Source: Telmatactis stephensoni
Taxonomy: Eukaryota; Cnidaria; Anthozoa; Actiniaria; Isophelliidae
Length of the DNA stretch: 64,000 bases
Reading direction: 5' to 3'
Assembly: GCA_029948255.1 (NCBI GenBank)
Contig: JALIZF010001500.1
Span: 292,918-356,917 of the forward strand
The translations under genes were made by a program, and so were the position numbers. Below the pieces are notes generated by a model that searched no databases, had not been told where the DNA came from, and saw nothing but the letters and a program-made list of their open reading frames with translations. Positions 45,893 through 57,700 of the stretch are shown here, one piece after another; positions within the stretch are counted from its first letter, which is position 1; each line of letters starts with the position of its first letter.

Positions 45893-46383
45893 GCGGAAAT
45901 TGTCTAAGGGACATCAGATGCAAATTAAAAGGGATTTGACTTCATGATCAAGCTCGACCTTCGTTACGTACTTGAAAAACTGCCGAGCATTCAAGACTAG
46001 TGTTTGGACAAGATTTAAAAAGGTCAATCTCAATATAAATTCAAATAAACTGTAACTACTTTCTTATCTGTAAACCGGAACCTGTGTGAGTTCCCTATTT
46101 GTCTAGCCTTTTCTGTATCGAAATTGATATAAATTGTATTCTATTTTTTCTCGAACCATGCGGAAAAAAAAAACAAAGCAAAACAAAACAAAACAAAACA
46201 AAAAAACGAAAAACCAAAAATGCATGAAATGTCAGTGGGATGAAACTGATGAAAGGAACATTAATGAATACTTATTTTTCCTTTGCATTCGATGTTTATT
46301 CCTCGCAATCCCGGGCTTCTGGTTTAGTTTATTGTATGAAAAAATTTAATTTTAGTTTGCAAAGTAATAATTCAACTAAAAAA
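45893..46383. other. 3' region of the element B gene with an (AAAAC)n run
   Basis: No gene. A microsatellite of AAAAC units lies at about 46157-46222. The right terminal repeat begins at 46384. Confidence 0.7.
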
Positions 46384-47372
46384 TGCGCTTGCGGGATTCG
46401 AATTAGTTGACCTCGTTGCGTGACAGTTTCTTATGCAAATTAGTTTCGACAAAAGTAGAAAATACACTTGAAGATCGAATATTTCACTGAAGCATTATAT
46501 CACAAATTTAATAGCTTTTAATCTCTTTCTACTTGTGTCTTTCTCTGCTATTCAAGGTAAACGTGACGATTTACATACTATTATTAATTGTGTGGAAATC
46601 CACAACGCCGGGATGAACTATTTTTCAGAGCATAAATCCGAAGGTATATTTTGTGTGATGGAATAAATATTAAGTCAAATAAATATTTTATTGTTTCAAA
46701 CAATTAAGTTTGAACTTAATTCAGGTTTCAAAAAGTATTGTGGGAGAATTGACGGCATTTAGTGCTGCGGAAAGAAGAATTTATGGGTTGACCGGAAGTG
46801 AATATTAGACGCGACAACGCCTTCGCAACAGTGATGTTTGTCAAATTTGGAAGGAAATCACGCCCGAAGTATTATAGATCCCAATTTTAACTCTACGGTT
46901 TCGTTATAATCAAGTATACTGCTTTAATAATCTGTCATTTATTTGGAAAATAACTGCCGCACTTTTGAGAAAATGGTCTTTAAAAATGACAAATTTTACG
47001 ATCTGCAGGTAGATAAGTTTCGTATGCAAATTTCCAAAGCCGCTCAAATTTTTGCAACTTTTCAAAATTGACTCATCTCCTCAGAATAGCTCATTTACAG
47101 ACTAAATTTCCCTCACAAAATGTGAAAGTTGCTCATGACAAGGCATTATTCGTTGCTGAGGTCCCCAATGTGACCGTAAAATTTAGTGGTCTCAAAGTCC
47201 TTCAGGAGTCCAAAACAGAGGGGGGTGGTCAATCTCGGAAGATAAAAGGCCTAAGAAACTTTTAATGGCACGGTTCTTCACCCTATCGGATAGTCTACTA
47301 GTGGTCAAAGAACAGAGTAAATCGGACGACCCCGATCTTTTGGATCTGCCCGGGATGTTCTGACAATGACAC
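46384..47372 (-). repeat. Right terminal inverted repeat of element B
   Basis: Reverse complement of 39867-40853; ends CAATGACAC next to TTAA at 47373-47376. Confidence 0.9.
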
Positions 47373-47376
47373 TTAA

Positions 47377-48213
47377 GAGGCAAAAAACATTTACACGGAC
47401 TTCCATATAAGGTAAGATGCCCAAATATGGAATGAGAAACGAACGACACATTTCTATTGTCAATTCTTTGATATGCTTTCTGCCAAAAAGTCGTGGCAGA
47501 AATTTGGAGTGAGAGAATGGTCTGCGACTAATGGCCATGGATTGCCGTAGCTTCCAGTATTACTACTCACACGTATAGTTTTCTTCTTTGAGCATTACCA
47601 TGCTAATATATTGATAATATAAATGACAGAATCCGGCTGCTTGTAGGTCGTCGACAATGGTGACACCGCTAGCAGCAAACAGTATGTCAAAGCGTCAGTG
47701 GAGGAAGATAACCTAATGTTAGAAGCAGGGAATGTATACGGCCGAAACGATTATTTTGGAATAATTCAACACATTGAACAACAAATGTATCAGTTTCCGA
47801 TATGTACACAAGGGTAGTACAAGCCGAGCAGTTTCGAGCAGAAAAGAGGCCGAATATATAAACGGATGAAGCTGCTGCTTGATTCTAGGTAAAATTGAAT
47901 GTATTCACTAAAATATATATTTAAGTACTACAGTAGTTTAATTTGTTGTTACGGACGTGTTATTGCTGTAGTTTCTATTTGTTGTTGGTGCTGTTGTAAA
48001 ACACTTAGTAGCACTGTTTAGGGACGGACCATTAGATCTCGGAGGGGGGAAGTGTAGTGGAACTGTCACGTGATCTTGGAAGGACACGTGGAGAGAGAGA
48101 AAAGGAGAGTGCGTGTGTAAATATTCAAGCACAGCCTAAAAAGTTAAAGTTATCCGATATATTCCACAAATGCAAACTACAAGTGCTCATTTCCGCTGTA
48201 AATATTTTTACAG
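47377..48213. other. Gap with one short open stretch
   Basis: No gene recognised. From a possible acceptor (CTTGTAG at about 47641-47647) a frame of about 57 codons runs to TAG near 47818 (VVDNGDTASSKQYVKAS, then NDYFGIIQHIEQQ). Its composition looks protein-like, but I cannot match it or link it to another exon. Confidence 0.35.
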
Positions 48214-49414
48214 GAAAACCATAGAGGATGAATGGGTACCAACTGCTCCAGTCCCAAAGATAATGACAGAAAGGGTAGTCAAAGAAATCAAAAATCAGGA
48301 TACTTGCTATCTTTATCCAACAACATCCGCATTTTCTAGCTGTAGCCCTACATCTATTGTAGAGGCTGTAAGGAAAGCTGACAAGAAAGACAAAGATGAG
48401 AAGAAGAGGAAAGTTGAGAGAGAAGAAGATGGGGAAAGAGAAGAGAATGGACATCAACCAATGAAAAGGCAATGGTATATAACATACTTGTTTCAACTGT
48501 ACGTGTGTTCGTGGTATATATAACTGTAATGAAAAAGCTATTTTCCCCTAATAATACTAGACTTTTTTTTCAAAAACCCCTCTGACTAAAAACACTTAAG
48601 ACTACCAACATATCATTTGAGGTTTTTTTTTCGTACTAAGCATTCTATCCAGGGAGGCTAGGGTCCTGGTTGGTGCTTAATATTTTAGGCAATGGTGATA
48701 GTAACCATCTTGGCCAACTTGATGGGGTGGTGATTTTCAAAATTGATTGACTTGAGTGGTCGTAAGACAGCATAACGTAGTTGGCAGATGGAACTAAGTT
48801 CATCTATGAGGTTTTCAAGTTTAAAATCTGTTTGTCACGTGAGCCTGTTGGCTCTAAAGTTGGCCTAACCATATCCTTTGCTTGAGGCATAAAAATATTT
48901 GTAACCCTAGAAGCGTGGTACTAACCCTAGGTTTCAACTAGCCCCAAACCTAGTTTTCATCAGAGGGGGTCGAAAGCCCTGGTCACGCGACAACCATTTT
49001 TTTGCATGAAACACTCTTCTCTAAAATATTTTCGAAACTTATCTCAAGTATATGACTAAACCCTTCAGTGGATAAATTGAATCATGTCCTCCAAATGCAT
49101 CTATTCATCAGTATTCCGATTACAATTGTATTACTTCAATTGTTTTTTTATGTAATATATTCTGTCTCCATATAATTAATTTTTACGTCTTTTGTAATGT
49201 TTCGTTAAATTATACTTGTCAATCTTATTTCAGTATGAAAGATCTCAGAAAAGAGAATGCACAAATGATGAATCAAGCTTTGAGGTCATTTCTAAATATG
49301 ATGACATCAATGATGGAAATGATGGAAAGAGAACGGCAAGAAGATCAAAAATTTAAAAAACTCCTGATGAAGCAGATGGCCAAAGGCAATTGTCAAGTTT
49401 GCATTGTAAATTAG
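48214..49414 (+). CDS. Last two exons of an unidentified small gene
   Basis: Exon 48214-48474 follows a pyrimidine-rich acceptor (TATTTTTACAG) and ends at a GT donor. The next exon starts at 49234 after TTATTTCAG and ends with TAG at 49412-49414. The join keeps the frame through a split Cys codon. The product begins TIEDEWVPTAPVPKIMTERV, becomes strongly charged (ADKKDKDEKKRKVEREEDG), and ends in a Met-rich, probably helical tail (MNQALRSFLNMMTSMMEMM) closing with CQVCIVN. Upstream exons were not found. It could be a host gene or the accessory DNA-binding protein of another transposon. No family recognised. Confidence 0.45.
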
Positions 49415-50070
49415 CTTAAATGTAAAATTATTATACATTGTATATTCAGTCATACAAATCTTGTGAGGACATTGTAGTATTAGTTAAAAGACCAATATTC
49501 TCGAATTTTAATCAGTCATTTAACAAAGAGCTAGTTAGTCCAGATGTGACTACAAAGACTGTTTTGTTTTATAGAAAGTTGTGGTTTACCTATTTTGTCA
49601 TTTTCAACATTGTAATATATAATTTCGAACATTTTCATCATTAAGCGGAGAGAGTCTTAGCATTTAACTGAAGAAGTAGTACAATTTCAAAAGGAGCAGT
49701 TAACAGGGTCATTCAGTCAAGGAGTAAGTTTCTTAACCCAGGAATAGCTAGGTGTCAAGATCGGACGTAAGTGTTCATTTACATTTATCTAAATTACTAG
49801 TTGTAAGCCTTTAACGTTTAGAAGCTTAGAGAATTGTGAATATTTATTCTGTAGCTTTTACCGCATGAAGGTGCATGTAAGCGCAAGTAGTACGTGTAAG
49901 AAGCTATAGTCAGACGAATAAAGTAGTCCATTACAGCCCTACATGTTCTAAGGTGGTTATTACTGGTGTGAGGGGGCCTGGACCCTAGTTGAGACACGAG
50001 GATGAGTTGTTGAAAAGTTCTGTAAAAAATAAAAAGAGTCAACCCGAAATTCATCGTGATTAGACTTACA
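49415..50070 (+). other. Gap, including the probable 5' LTR end of the plus-strand Ty3 element
   Basis: No gene. The sequence ending TTACA at 50070 is followed, after four bases, by TGGCGACCACGCC (50075 on), a plausible tRNA primer-binding site, so 50070 is a likely LTR end. The LTR start cannot be set because the 3' LTR is outside the window; TGTCAAGATCGGACG near 49757 is one candidate. Confidence 0.4.
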
Positions 50071-50093
50071 AAATTGGCGACCACGCCAGGACG

Positions 50094-51362
50094 ATGGCGG
50101 CAGAAGACCTCCAAATGGAAATTCAGTCAATAATTTATGGTTCGAACGCCGAAGAGTTGAAAATCATCGCAGAACACTTCAAAGTGGAGCACGAAGACAA
50201 AGGGAAAATGGCGATCGCTCGGAATGTTTGTGAGAGTTTACAGACCAGATTAAGTCAGCTCGAGGAAGCAGAAGTCATCCCTTACCTCCAAGAAATAAAG
50301 TTAAAGATCAAAAGCGACGATAAAAGCGGAAAAGTGTTAAAGCCATCAAATACCGAAACGAAGTCAGTCTCAAGCGAGAGTCCAGTCGATAAATTGTTGA
50401 CAACGAGTGCTTTTAGACGACAGTTCAAGATTAATGGACAGATAGGTGAACCTGAACAGAAAGATAAACTCAGTTTTACTTCTCTAGTGAGACAAATTCA
50501 AGCAGGACTGTCGCAGGGTTATAAAGAGAATGAAATTGTCGATGGAATAATTCGCGCCATAACACCAGGAATGGTTCTTCGCCGATACCTGGAAACATAC
50601 AAAGATTTGTCACTTGATCGTCTCAAGAAAGTACTAAAAAGTCACTACGGTGTTAAGAATACGACCGAACTGTATCAGAGTCTTGCCTCAGTCTCACAAG
50701 ATGCAAAAGAAACTCCACAAGCCTTTTTAATGAGAGCTTTAGACCTAAGACAACAAATATTATTTGCTTGCTACGAAGGAGGAGATAACAGCACTTTGAA
50801 ATATGATACACAACATGTCCAGAGTTTGTTTTTAAGATCAGTAGAAACGGGATTGCAAGATGAGAGTATCAGAACCAAGATTCGTCCCTTTTTGGAAGAT
50901 CCTGAGGTGGAAGATGAATTGCTAATTCAACAGCTAAACAAGGCAGTGTCAGCAGAGAATGAAAGGCTAAAGAAATTGAAGACCAGCAAAACCAAAACAG
51001 CAACTACAGCAGTGGTATCAACACCTATCTCTACTGCAAAACAATAACATCATTCAGGAGCAGAAAAGGCAAGAGAAGATAAAATTATGGCTACATTGCA
51101 AGCAGTTAGATCCGAAGTGGCCACCTTGAGAGAGAAAGTTGAAAGGCAGTCAATAAGTAGCAATACGCCTAGTGGTAGTGGAAGTAAAAGACCCAAGAGA
51201 GCATGCAAGAAATGCACAGATGAGGATACTGTCGACAGTTGTGATCACTGTTTTCATTGTGGTAGTTCTGAGCACTGGTCTAAAGGTTGTCGCAACAGGG
51301 AAAGTGGAAGGATTCAAGCTTCGGGAAACCGTTCGAGGTTACAACTGCGGGACAAGGAGTAA
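50094..51362 (+). pseudogene. Gag of the plus-strand Ty3 element, with zinc knuckle; one in-frame stop
   Basis: ATGGCGGCAGAAG at 50094 opens a frame of 317 codons ended by TAA at 51045-51047. The same frame resumes directly (MATLQAVRSEVATLREKVER, a coiled-coil-like stretch) and runs to TAA at 51360-51362, so the first stop is probably a mutation within one Gag. A capsid-like helical region lies at about residues 110-290 (TSAFRRQFKINGQIG, LETYKDLSLDRLKKVLKSHY). A CCHC zinc knuckle, CFHCGSSEHWSKGC, lies near the C-terminus after further cysteines (CKKCTDEDTVDSC). Role by family: particle assembly and RNA binding. The last 40 bases of the frame contain the frameshift signal. Confidence 0.8.
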
Positions 51363-51366
51363 CCTC
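51323..51366 (+). promoter_or_regulatory. Candidate -1 ribosomal frameshift signal between Gag and Pol
   Basis: GGGAAAC at 51323-51329 is split G GGA AAC in the Gag frame. Slipping back one base leads exactly into the protease frame. Five bases downstream, GAGGTTAC (51335-51342) can pair perfectly with GTAACCTC (51359-51366), an 8-bp stem with a 16-base loop. The Gag stop TAA (51360-51362) lies in the stem. The heptamer, phase, spacing and stem all match known retroviral -1 sites. Confidence 0.75.
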
Positions 51367-52307
51367 ATCACAAGAAGCCACATTAACAGGCAAGTCCCTT
51401 ATTTGTGTTATATGTAAAGTATCACCATCTAGTGGGGAACCACTAATGCAATGTTCCGGGTGTAAAAGTGTGAATTATTGTAGTAAAAAGTGTCAACGGG
51501 CTCACTGGCCTGGACATAAGACAGTTTGTGATGCCATTCAGTCACTGGAAACAAAGGAAAGAATGCAGTTGGATGACAGTACAAACTCAAACATCTTTGT
51601 GTCACACCTTACACCCAAGCAGTATGATGTTGTTGCCAAATTGGTTGGGGAGAAATGCAAAATACACTGTGTTATTAATGGGGTGGAGACTGACGCCCTG
51701 TGGGACACTGGTTCACAAGTATCTATTCTACCCAGGGGTTGGCTGAAGAAGGATTGTCCAAGTGTCAGTGTACGGGACATTGAGGAACTGTTAGGTACAC
51801 ATGTCGAACTGAACCTTACTGCTGCTAATGGTACATCTATTCCTTATGAGGGTTGGGTTCCAATTGAATTCAAGTTAGGCACAGCTCAATGTTCAACTCA
51901 ACAAATTGAAGTTCCATTTCTTGTTGCTCGAGAGGGAGTTGAATGTCCAATTATTGGTTATAATGTTATTGAGTCCATTGTGAAAGAATCTGGTAGTGAA
52001 ACAACCCCTGAGGACACAGGAAGCCCAATACTTGATGTTATGAAGGGAACATTTGTTGAGACAAAAGTTGAAAGTGTTAGTGCATTGGTAAACCTGATAC
52101 AAACTTCAGACACATCTGATGAACTCTGTGTAATTAGAACCCCTAAAAGGAACCTTGTTATACCAGCGGGACATACAATCAAAGTGTCATGTCGTGCAAA
52201 TACGGGACCAATCAATGAGCGTACTCCTGTACTTTTTGAACCGGATGTGTTAGGACAGTGGCCAGATGGTTTAGAAGTAAGTGAAGGGTTGGTGTATGTC
52301 AAACAAG
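51328..52307 (+). CDS. Plus-strand Ty3 Pol, first part: MYND finger and aspartic protease (interrupted)
   Basis: The frame is entered by -1 shift near 51328 (an open stretch extends back to 51287). A MYND-type zinc finger follows at 51405-51530, with cysteines in CVICKVS, MQCSGCKSVNYCSKKCQ and HWPGHKTVC. A retropepsin-like domain comes next, with LWDTGSQVSILPRGW carrying the active-site DTG, flanked by KIHCVINGVETDA and later CPIIGYNVIESIV. The frame is cut at 52307 by the left LTR of the nested element; the in-frame continuation lies at 61027. Protease cleaves the Gag-Pol precursor. A MYND finger normally binds proline-rich peptides in chromatin and signalling proteins; its role here is unknown. 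Confidence 0.8.
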
Positions 52308-52918
52308 TGTTAGGAAACTAGTCCGGGATCACTTTGACAACAACATCAAACCATACCTTTTGAGTTAGGAATTTAAGTCTTTGTTTCTCTTTGTTTCTTT
52401 TGATATATAGTATTATAATTTTAGCTCACTCTTGCAACAGCAACTGACGACAACAACTAAACTACAAAACTTATTTTACAAGTATTTCTAGCAGCACGGT
52501 TAGAGCCATAACCCAAACAGGACTCTTGTGCCTGAGATCACTTTATGATCTACTTGCGATAAATCTGTGGCAACACTTCAACTACCGTGGGAAGATCACC
52601 CGAACTGATAAACAGAATCCACAGTACAACTCCTGTCTTCGAGTCCAGTTTGACTTATGAGCTCCACCAGCTAACGTCAATCTAATTGATATTCAACTAT
52701 ATCGATTCTACAAAAAAACTTGAGATCATTCGTGACTCTACAAATCTAAGACTAAGACAGAATATATGGTGCAATTGGATCTGCCCATGCTAGGTCCAAC
52801 AACTAGCCATAACAAACGGTTATTAAAAATCTACGTCACGAACGTCCCTTGTCAAAATATCTAGTAAACTACAAAATCACTGAAAATGTATAAATGTTCA
52901 GAAAAGTGTCGCGTAACA
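52308..52918 (-). repeat. 3' LTR of the nested Ty3 element
   Basis: 611 bp, near-identical to 60414-61022; preceded by the CAAG duplication. Confidence 0.93.
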
Positions 52919-53475
52919 TACTCCTCTCCTTAGTTTGATGTACCTCCTGGTACACATTGTCGAGGAGTAGTTAAGAGGCTTAAGGCGTAAGGCATATTAA
53001 AGTCAATCTAAAATTTTGTTTCCTATAAAACTACAAACTTTGAAGATATATAAAGATGCTATAAATGTGGTAACTATTCTACAATATAACTTTTTTTTTC
53101 GTTTTTTTTTTCTTGACATTCAAAATGTTGATATATGGACTGTAGTTCTTTGTTTCAAATATAATGTGCAGTTCTCAATCTTCATTCGTGTTGATCAAGT
53201 AAAAATCAATGACTTACAGTCTGAAGTGGCATCATCCTAATTGAGTCCTTGAATTGATTTAGGTTGATTACTTCAAATACAATCATCAGGATTCTATTCA
53301 ATAGTTTCATGTCCATAAGTGGTGAAGTTTCTCTGTAACAATCAAACTTGAACTCATGTTGATTCTTCCGTATTTCTGGAAGTTTTGTTATTGAAGTCTC
53401 TGAGGTCAAACTCATCAGTTCATACACATGGTGATTCCAATAGTCAACGTTAACGCTTGCAATGAAACGACAAGT
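52919..53475. other. Nested Ty3 3' region without a recognised gene
   Basis: Contains the purine tract next to the 3' LTR. A short minus-strand frame (53427-53206) has no recognisable domain. Confidence 0.5.
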
Positions 53476-54757
53476 TCAACGTTCTCGCTTTGGTCTTTTA
53501 CAGTGATCACAGTGGTGATTATCCTTTGGACGACAACACCAAATAATAATTTGAGTGACAATCCATAGAGTACAAAACGTGGTAAATCCACCAATTGTGT
53601 ACATAATAATTCTGTCTCTGGTTGTGAAATTATCTTCTTTGATCTTGTCAATTTCACTATTGGCAGTGTTAATATCGTTGCTTAATTTGTGATCGTAAAA
53701 GTCATATAGGTTGTTGAGCTGGTCTGTGATGTTATGATCAATCTTTGTTGCCTTTGGTATCTTTAGTGAATCATAATGTAACTTTAAATCAAAGCTGTCC
53801 TTCTCATTCCATGGAATATAGTTAATCGTCTTCTCCTTAAATATTGGTAGCGTTACCTCCAAAGTCTCTGGACATGTTGACAATCTAGACTTCATGCCAC
53901 TGAATGTTGTGTTACACGGAAAGTTGTAGATGGTTAACGGTGAAACCGTTAAAGTTCCATGACTTGTGGACCAGTGTCCCAGATGTCGTTGATAGGTAAA
54001 ATCGACCACCAATGTTGATTAGTGGATGGAGGTCTTGGCAGGACTTTGACGAGACGTGGTAGCGTGGAAATGCCACCTTCACGCGGGGGCCCCATGGAAA
54101 CCCAAGCCACCCAATATCACTCAGCTCTTGAAGAATGTTAGTAGGGCAAAGCAACGCATCATTATTTACAAAACACTTATCAAGAACAGACATTGATATT
54201 ATATGCTTAGTAAGAGGGCAAGTGATTAGTGCGAGATCAGATTTACGAACAGGACCTTCATAGCACACGTTAGAAACATTAAATTTAAGAGGGGTTAAGT
54301 GTTCTATAGTACACAAAGATTCGCGTTCGCGAATTTCCGGTACTATAGCTAAGACGCTTACAGTAACGTTATTTTTGTTATGTACAACATCAACAAGAGG
54401 ATCAGCCAGAACAGGCAAATTATTTCTTAAAGCATTAACCGTAATACCAAGCTCGCGATAGTTTTCCAATCTCGAAAGAAACTCAGAAAACATAAATTGT
54501 GGCAAGTCCGCTGCACCGAATAATTTTTTCTTATTAAGCTGAGCTAACTGATTCATAACATCTTGGACTTCGAAGAATCTCATGACAACAGAAAAAGCAC
54601 GGTTAATTTCAGTAGCGAATTTTGATAAGAAGGCGAGGTTCAAGTAGTCATTGCATTGAGCTTTGTTAGCCATTCGATTGAGTTCTTTTTCCCATTCCAT
54701 ATAAACCTTATCAATTCCTTTGACTGCCGAAATCAATCCATTGAGTTTAGTGTTCAT
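53476..54757 (-). pseudogene. Env-like (envelope glycoprotein) remnant of the nested Ty3 element
   Basis: Two overlapping minus-strand frames (54757-53912 and 54012-53476) are separated by a frameshift near 54000 and together look like the C-terminal two thirds of a retroviral-type envelope protein. Seen: several spaced cysteines, N-glycosylation-type NNVT and NVSN sites, a helical heptad-like region near the C-terminus, one strongly hydrophobic membrane-spanning stretch, and a short Cys/His- and Arg/Lys-rich tail. Its position after pol matches errantivirus-like Ty3 elements, whose Env resembles baculovirus F (family knowledge). The N-terminus, with any signal peptide, appears lost in the same deletion that removed the integrase core. 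Not functional as written. Confidence 0.6.
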
Positions 54758-54795
54758 AATGTCTGTAATTTTGAAGAGATGAACTACTTTTCCGT

Positions 54796-57700
54796 TTACA
54801 GTGTGAATAAGATGTCTCTGTTTCCTCTAGTAGTCTTGGTAAGGGGTCCTATAAGATCAACAGCTACGCGCTCAAAGGCACCACCTACTGGTATTGGTAG
54901 CAATGGTGCTTTCAAATTAGTCCTAGGCGTTTTGCGCATGGAACAATCTATGCAGGACTTACACCAATGTTCTGTGTCTTTAAACATACCTCTCCACCAG
55001 TATCTTGCTCTTAACTTCTGGTAGGTCTTGTTAGTTCCTAGATGTCCACCAGTCACGTGATCATGAGCACTACTCAATAATTCAAATCTCATACTGCTAG
55101 GTATAACTAACTGTGATATTGGCTCAAAAGCATTTCTTTTGAAATTATGCTCAAGGTGGTACAGCAATCCATCATCACCAATATAAAACTGGTCTTCCTT
55201 CAGCAGAAATTGTCTGGCTAGTTTGTCACTCTCTGGCAATTCACTTGTTTCTAAATAGTGGATTAAACTTGACAATTCACGATCACGCCTCTGGCATACA
55301 TACACTTTGTCTTCATCCTCATTCCTAATCTTTCCTCTTATGGTATACAACTCACACTTCTCATACGTTCTCCTACTTAAACCATCTGCATTACCATTTG
55401 TCTTTCCACTCCGATACACAATGTCAAAATTAAACTGTTGTAGCAACAAGGCCCACCGAGCTAACTTACCAACCAAAGGATGTTTTCCAGTCATCAACCA
55501 TTGTAAGGCACTATGATCGGTATGCACTGTAAACTTTCTACCATGCAGGTATGGTTGGAACTTCTTAATAGCTTCTACTAAGGCTAGGCCTTCTCTATGG
55601 GTAATTGAATAATTTAGCTCTGCATTATTAAAATTCCTACCATTATATGCAATTACTCGGTCACGACCATTATCGTCCATTTGTGATAAAGCCATTCCTA
55701 TTCCAGTAGAACTAGCATCAACAAAAAGATGGAATTCTCTTTCGAAATCTGGATACACTAAAATCGGGGCTGTTGTTAATGTTGTTTTTAGCTGATCAAA
55801 GGCTTTTTGACAATTTTCGTCCCATTCAAACTTTACGGACTTCTTAGTTAGGTTATTCAAAGGGCTGGCAATTTTTGCAAAATCTTTGATAAAACGTCGA
55901 TAATAGTTAGCTAATCCAAGAAAACTTCTTAGTTGCTTTAAATTTTTTGGTTTTGGAAATTCTTCAACAGCTTTTATCTTGTTTGGACATGGTTTAATAC
56001 CTTCTGGTGTCACGACATGGCCCAAGTACTCTAACTGCTGTTTTGCAAACTCACATTTTGCAGGATTTAACTTCAAATTTGCTTTTTCCAGTCTGGAAAA
56101 GACTTCTCTTAAATGTGTTAGATGTTCTTGAGCTGATCTTGAAAATATGATAATGTCATCAATATAAATTAGTGCAAATTTATATTCTAAACCTCTCAAA
56201 ATATGGCCCACAAGCCTTTGGAAAGATGCAGGACTGTTTGTCAATCCAAAAGGTAAAACATTAAATTCATACAAGCCATTGTGAGTTACAAATGCTGACT
56301 TATCCTTTGTTGCTGGATCTAAATTGAGCTGCCAATAACCACTTTTCATGTCTAAACTAGTAAAGTAATTAGTATTATTCAAACTGTCTAAAACGTGAGT
56401 TATCAGCGGTAAAGGAAAGCTGTCTTGTCTAGTGACTGCATTCAACTTTCTGTAGTCCACACAGAATCTCCACTTGCCATCTTTCTTTTTGACTAACACA
56501 ACTGGGCTCGACCAACTACTCACTGAGGGTTGAGCAATACCTTGTTCACACATCCCTTGTACTTGTCTATCAATCTCTTTTCTATTCTCTGGTTAAGTTC
56601 TGTAAGGGCGTTGCTTGATAGGAGGGTGGTCCCCAGTATCTATGTAATGTTGGACTAAGTTGGTTTGGCCTAGGTCCTCTAACTTAGTTGCAAAAATGTG
56701 TCTAAAGTCATACAACAAATCTCTTAGCTTGCTCTTGTCTTTCTCACTAAATGCACATTTAGAAATGTCTGGCAAGGAAGAATAATCTTTTGTATTCTCG
56801 CATTTCTCACAATCAGTAGACTGGTCAACGCTTTTGTCAAGTTCAAATGTCTCAATATCAGGATCAACAACACTAAGCTGAGCCAATTTGGTTCTACGGT
56901 ATATCTTAACTGGTTTAGCTGTAGGATTCATTAACCTTATTGGAACTGTACTGTCCTTTGATACTTTCACAAGTTCTGCAGCACCTACTATTGAATATCT
57001 TTCTGACAAATCTGGCCTAGTTGTCACTATTCCATTAGTGTCGGGATGTAAGTCATGGTCAAGTTTCACTTATACAATTGTTTCAGACTCTGGTGGCAAC
57101 ACAAATGAAAAAGATGCATGTACTGGATACTGTCTCTCTTCATTCTCAGTATTATTCATTACGGATTGTACATCGCCTACATTTGAAAAAGGAAAATCAT
57201 CGTCATCAAGTGCGTCGTCTGTTACGGTTTCATTACTTCCATCGTCTTCTGAAGTGGGGTCATGTACTGTTAAGGTGTTACAATTAGATGGACCAAAAAG
57301 TGACATCAATGGGTTAGCTGGGTCTGTCTCTCTGGGTACTATCACGAAATTTCCTTTCTTGAGGTCCATGCAACAATAAAATTGACTAAGAAAATCTCTA
57401 CCAAGAATCAATTCATAGGACAAATCTTTAACAACAATTGCAGGAATACGAAAAATACTGTCTTGTATACGTAAAGTAATAGTAGTCTCTCCTATAATTT
57501 CTAATGGTTGTCCATTGACTCCTTCTAAAGCTATAGTGTTGTTTTGTTTCAAATCACAGCTGTTTAATTTCTTCCAAACAGAATAATTTAAACAGGTCAA
57601 GGTAGCGCCAGTGTCTAAAAGTAATGTCACGTCTACTTCGCCAATTTTTCCTTGTAATGTCGAATTGTTTGGGTTTCCTGTCAGCTCTATTACGCCAATC

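Larger units (their letters stand above)
39867..47372 (+). mobile_element. Element B: TTAA-target DNA transposon with near-identical 1-kb inverted termini
   Basis: TTAA at 39863-39866 and 47373-47376. Termini start GTGTCATTGTCAGAACATCC on both sides; 39867-40853 and 46384-47372 are reverse complements with only a handful of differences, indicating a recent insertion. It contains a plus-strand three-exon transposase gene homologous to the decayed one in element A. The B and A termini differ in sequence but share the TTAA duplication, the initial G and the unusual arm length. Confidence 0.88.

Noticed and set aside
47305..47538. Minus-strand frame crossing the right end of element B
   Set aside because: It spans the inverted repeat and the flank; no domain and no support as a gene.
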